Below, in pieces: positions 5,847 through 7,587 of a DNA stretch of 7,587 nt (its first letter is position 1; every line of letters starts with the position of its first letter). Origin of the DNA: Gammaproteobacteria bacterium (GTDB taxonomy: Bacteria > Pseudomonadota > Gammaproteobacteria > GRL18); contig JALTKC010000059.1 of NCBI GenBank assembly GCA_027076245.1, positions 1 through 7,587 on the forward strand, given 5' to 3'. The translations under genes and the position numbers were made by a program. Under the pieces are notes generated by a model that saw only the letters and a program-made list of their open reading frames with translations, was not told where the DNA came from and ran no database searches.

Positions 5847-7044
5847 ACTTTATTTATTTTTAATCAGTATATTTCTATCCTGTTCCGCTCTGGCCTATGA
5901 AGTGGCTGAGAATCTACAGGTACATGGTTTCTTTACCCAGAGTGGCATTTATACCTCGGATAATAATATGTATGGAAACAGTGAAGATTCAATGACCGGT
6001 GATTTAAGAGAGGCGGGAGTAAATTTATTTTATACCCCATTAAATAATTTAAGCTTTTCTTTTCAGGGTTTATATCGTAAAGCGGGTAAAGTGGATAATG
6101 ATACGGTCGATGTTGATTATGCCTTTATGGATATTAATTTAAAAAATTATGCTTCAGGTCGCTATGGGCTGCGCCTGGGGCGGATAAAGAATCCAATAGG
6201 GCTGTATAACGAAACCCGTGATGTGGCTTTTACCACACCTTCTATTATTTTACCTCAGGGGATTTATTATGATCGTTCTCGCTCTTTGCTATTGTCCTCG
6301 GACGGCGGTCAATTTTACTGGGAACATTTGATGGAAAATGGCAATTTTTACCTTAAGAGCAGTTATGGTGTACCCAGAAATGATAATGATGAGTTACTTA
6401 AAGCCATTATTCCTTTTCCGACTTCAAAAGTTCCACTCCCTGAGCCACGGGGCGATCTGGAGTCGTCAGCTTCCAGTCCTTCTTTTTTAACACAGATAGC
6501 TTATGAGCAAAATGGAGGCGAGTATATTTATGCATTAAGTTTTGCTGATGCAGAACTTAAATATAATCCCAAAGGCAATGAGCTTTATCAGAAAGGCACT
6601 ACTCACTTTGATATGTATGTTTTGTCAGCACAATATAATGGTGAAAAAATAACACTAACAGGTGAATATAAATATCAGGAAAATGAATTTAAGGATTTTG
6701 GCGTTCTTTCTGACGTATCTCCAGTCAGTGAAAGCTGGTATATTCAGGCCGCTTATCGATTAAAATATAACTGGCAGTTGTATGGTCGGTATGATGAAAC
6801 CTATTCTGACAGAGATGATAGAAACGGCAGTAATAGCAGATTGATTGGTAATCCCGCTCATATGGCCTTTGCAAAAAGTGCCATGCTGGGCGTACGCTGG
6901 GATATTAATACCTCCATGATGTTAAGAGCAGAATATCATAATATTGATGGCACCAGCTGGCTAACCTCCGCAGATAATCCTGACAGGACTCAAACTGAAC
7001 GCTATTGGGATCTATTCGCTTTGCAGTTTTCCATTCGTTTTTAA
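5839..7044 (+). CDS. Outer-membrane porin-like beta-barrel protein
   Basis: This 401-residue protein starts with a signal peptide, MNRLYLFLISIFLSCSALA, cut before YE at residue 20. The mature protein is dominated by alternating polar/aromatic beta-strand segments and Asp/Asn/Gly turns, for example LQVHGFFTQSGIYTS (26-40), GRYGLRLGRIKNPIGLYNETRDVAF (107-131), and repeated strands to the C-terminal FALQFSIRF, whose last Phe is the usual barrel-assembly signal. The segment LGRIKNPIGLYNETRD followed by FTTPSIILPQGIYYDRS (131-147) is typical of a porin-like family found beside short PstS-like proteins in gammaproteobacteria. Substrate is unknown; anion or organic-solute passage is possible. I see no plug domain or TonB box. 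Barrel identity is confident, family-level function only moderate. Confidence 0.86.
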   Translation: MNRLYLFLISIFLSCSALAYEVAENLQVHGFFTQSGIYTSDNNMYGNSEDSMTGDLREAGVNLFYTPLNNLSFSFQGLYRKAGKVDNDTVDVDYAFMDINLKNYASGRYGLRLGRIKNPIGLYNETRDVAFTTPSIILPQGIYYDRSRSLLLSSDGGQFYWEHLMENGNFYLKSSYGVPRNDNDELLKAIIPFPTSKVPLPEPRGDLESSASSPSFLTQIAYEQNGGEYIYALSFADAELKYNPKGNELYQKGTTHFDMYVLSAQYNGEKITLTGEYKYQENEFKDFGVLSDVSPVSESWYIQAAYRLKYNWQLYGRYDETYSDRDDRNGSNSRLIGNPAHMAFAKSAMLGVRWDINTSMMLRAEYHNIDGTSWLTSADNPDRTQTERYWDLFALQFSIRF

Positions 7045-7167
7045 TTAGCCTGGGGGTATTAGGGAATGTACTTATCGACTTATCCTCTGGATGGGGGTAG
7101 TATTAAAGTATAAGAATTTTCTTACAATAATAATTCATAGAATTTAATGTAAAATAAAGGGGGGCGT
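7045..7167 (+). other. Intergenic region with GGGGGTA-type direct repeat
   Basis: No terminator follows the porin-like gene. TGGGGGTATTA (7051-7061) recurs as TGGGGGTAGTATTA (7092-7105), about 41 bases apart, differing by a three-base GTA insertion. The spacing could suit a regulator bound to one face of DNA, but there is no other support. A TAAAAT (7150-7155) could be a -10 for the next gene but sits too near its SD, and no matching -35 is seen. Confidence 0.35.
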
Positions 7168-7350
7168 ATGCAAATACAGTCTGCATATAATCAAGAAGAT
7201 GCATTTAACCTTAAAATGGATAATATCTTACAGGAAAGCCGTCGCGAACTTCAGGAAAGAGCGCATTTAATCGCCCTGGAAATTGACAGTCGTGCCGCAT
7301 CGGCAAAACAGGATGTGCAGAGTTATATTAATAATATAACGCATATTTAA
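7168..7350 (+). CDS. Hypothetical 60-residue helical protein
   Basis: The gene starts at ATG 7168 behind a strong AGGGGGG purine run (7158-7164), better than most start sites in the window. The protein is soluble, has no cysteine or tryptophan, and reads as one long amphipathic helix: DAFNLKMDNILQESRRELQE (11-30) followed by a charged Ala/Glu/Arg stretch to about residue 45 and the polar end SYINNITHI. A coiled-coil or oligomerising helix is plausible. It has no signal peptide or membrane segment. It is followed directly by the repeat/terminator module, so it is the last gene of its transcript. I do not recognise the family; its opening MQI-SAYN resembles that of small hypothetical proteins in related bacteria, which is weak evidence. 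Confidence 0.72.
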   Translation: MQIQSAYNQEDAFNLKMDNILQESRRELQERAHLIALEIDSRAASAKQDVQSYINNITHI

Positions 7351-7392
7351 GAGGTAAGAGCAGCGCTGAGCGTTGAGAAAGAGCTAAAGCAT
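7351..7392 (+). repeat. 3'-end short-tandem-repeat module, second copy
   Basis: Beginning directly after the TAA of the 60-residue protein, the order is AAGAGCAG, heptamers CGCTGAG (7364-7370) and CGTTGAG (7371-7377), AAAGAGC (7378-7384), then TAAAGCAT. Read in gene direction, the sequence after the stop of the 2572-3525 gene has the same order with three heptamers and four extra hexamers. The two sites look like copies of one element that differ in repeat number. Confidence 0.85.
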
Positions 7393-7400
7393 GCTTATAA

Positions 7401-7437
7401 AAAGCCCGTTCCAGAAACTCTGGACGGGCTTTTTTTT
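7401..7437 (+). terminator. Rho-independent terminator after the 60-residue protein
   Basis: The stem is GCCCG (7404-7408) with CGGGC (7425-7429) and TCCAGA (7410-7415) with TCTGGA (7419-7424), an AAC loop and one bulged T (7409). Eight T follow (7430-7437) and A precede it. The GCCCG/CGGGC base is shared with the terminator after hppA, and both sit next to the same heptamer repeats. Confidence 0.94.
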
Positions 7438-7451
7438 GCTCTTAGCTTTTT

Positions 7452-7500
7452 CTTAACCCTAAACCCTTAACCCTTAACCCTTAGCACTTAACGCTTAATA
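7452..7500 (-). repeat. Seven tandem heptamers of the CTTAACC type
   Basis: Seven contiguous 7-mers on the plus strand are CTTAACC, CTAAACC, CTTAACC, CTTAACC, CTTAGCA, CTTAACG and CTTAATA. On the minus strand they read GGTTAAG, GGTTTAG, TGCTAAG, CGTTAAG and so on, fitting the N-R-Y-T-R-A-G pattern of the other repeat blocks. They resemble telomere repeats only superficially. The block lies right after the terminator, so heptamers flank that terminator on both sides. Confidence 0.88.
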
Positions 7501-7545
7501 CTATCCTTAATGTTATTTTAAGCATTTTTTGTTAGAGTATTAAAA

Positions 7546-7587
7546 ATGAAGGAGAATTCTAATCTCGTAAATAGAAGAATTTATGAA
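7546..7587 (+). CDS. Possible 5' end of the next gene (partial)
   Basis: An open frame from ATG 7546 reads MKENSNLVNRRIYE and continues past the window edge. The composition is protein-like, but there is no good Shine-Dalgarno before it. GAAGGAGA (7548-7555) inside it is a very good SD that could instead serve a start just downstream; ATG 7583 is visible but about 27 bases away, with a weak AGAAG at 7573-7577 nearer. Either start implies a plus-strand gene beginning here. Identity cannot be judged. Confidence 0.4.
   Translation, partial: MKENSNLVNRRIYE

Noticed and set aside
7066..7113. 15-codon ORF after the porin-like gene
   Set aside because: AGGGA is almost touching the ATG and the peptide has no recognisable features.

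Overview
The window looks like chromosomal DNA of a moderately AT-rich Gram-negative bacterium, most likely a gammaproteobacterium. The reasons are several exported proteins with Sec signal peptides, an outer-membrane beta-barrel ending in phenylalanine, a perfect FNR/ANR-type site, and a K+-independent membrane pyrophosphatase of the kind seen in sulfur-oxidising and methane/methanol-oxidising gammaproteobacteria. The genus cannot be fixed from the sequence.

Layout. Positions 1-59 hold the last codons of an unidentified gene, closed by a strong terminator (67-99). A 260-base non-coding leader follows, with an FNR-type box (193-206) and a perfect 38-bp palindrome (255-292). It precedes hppA (360-2402), a complete proton-translocating pyrophosphatase. 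hppA ends at a bidirectional terminator shared with the convergent gene at 2572-3525 (minus strand), which encodes an exported PstS-like periplasmic binding-fold protein. Between them lies a block of short tandem repeats. A 296-base divergent intergenic region leads to a DUF4126-type membrane protein (3822-4538). Then come a probable 31-residue single-span membrane peptide (4680-4775), an exported protein with two paired-cysteine motifs (4842-5279), a short single-lobe PstS-like protein (5361-5846) overlapping by 8 bases an outer-membrane porin-like protein (5839-7044), and a 60-residue helical protein (7168-7350). After this last gene the short-tandem-repeat/terminator module appears again (7351-7500). 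A possible new gene starts at 7546 and runs off the end.

How the parts relate. hppA recovers energy from pyrophosphate by pumping protons, and the FNR-type site suggests induction when oxygen is low. The other recognisable genes belong to the cell envelope. Two PstS-fold proteins and a porin occur with no ABC permease or ATPase in the window, so ordinary phosphate transport cannot be assumed. The binding-fold/porin pair is probably translationally coupled.

The most unusual structure is a repetitive 3'-end module. It consists of degenerate 7-bp repeats (consensus roughly N-R-Y-T-R-A-G), an AAAGAGC/AAGAGC tract and AAAGCAT. It starts a few bases after the stop codons of two unrelated genes about 4.8 kb apart and lies next to a GCCCG...CGGGC terminator each time.
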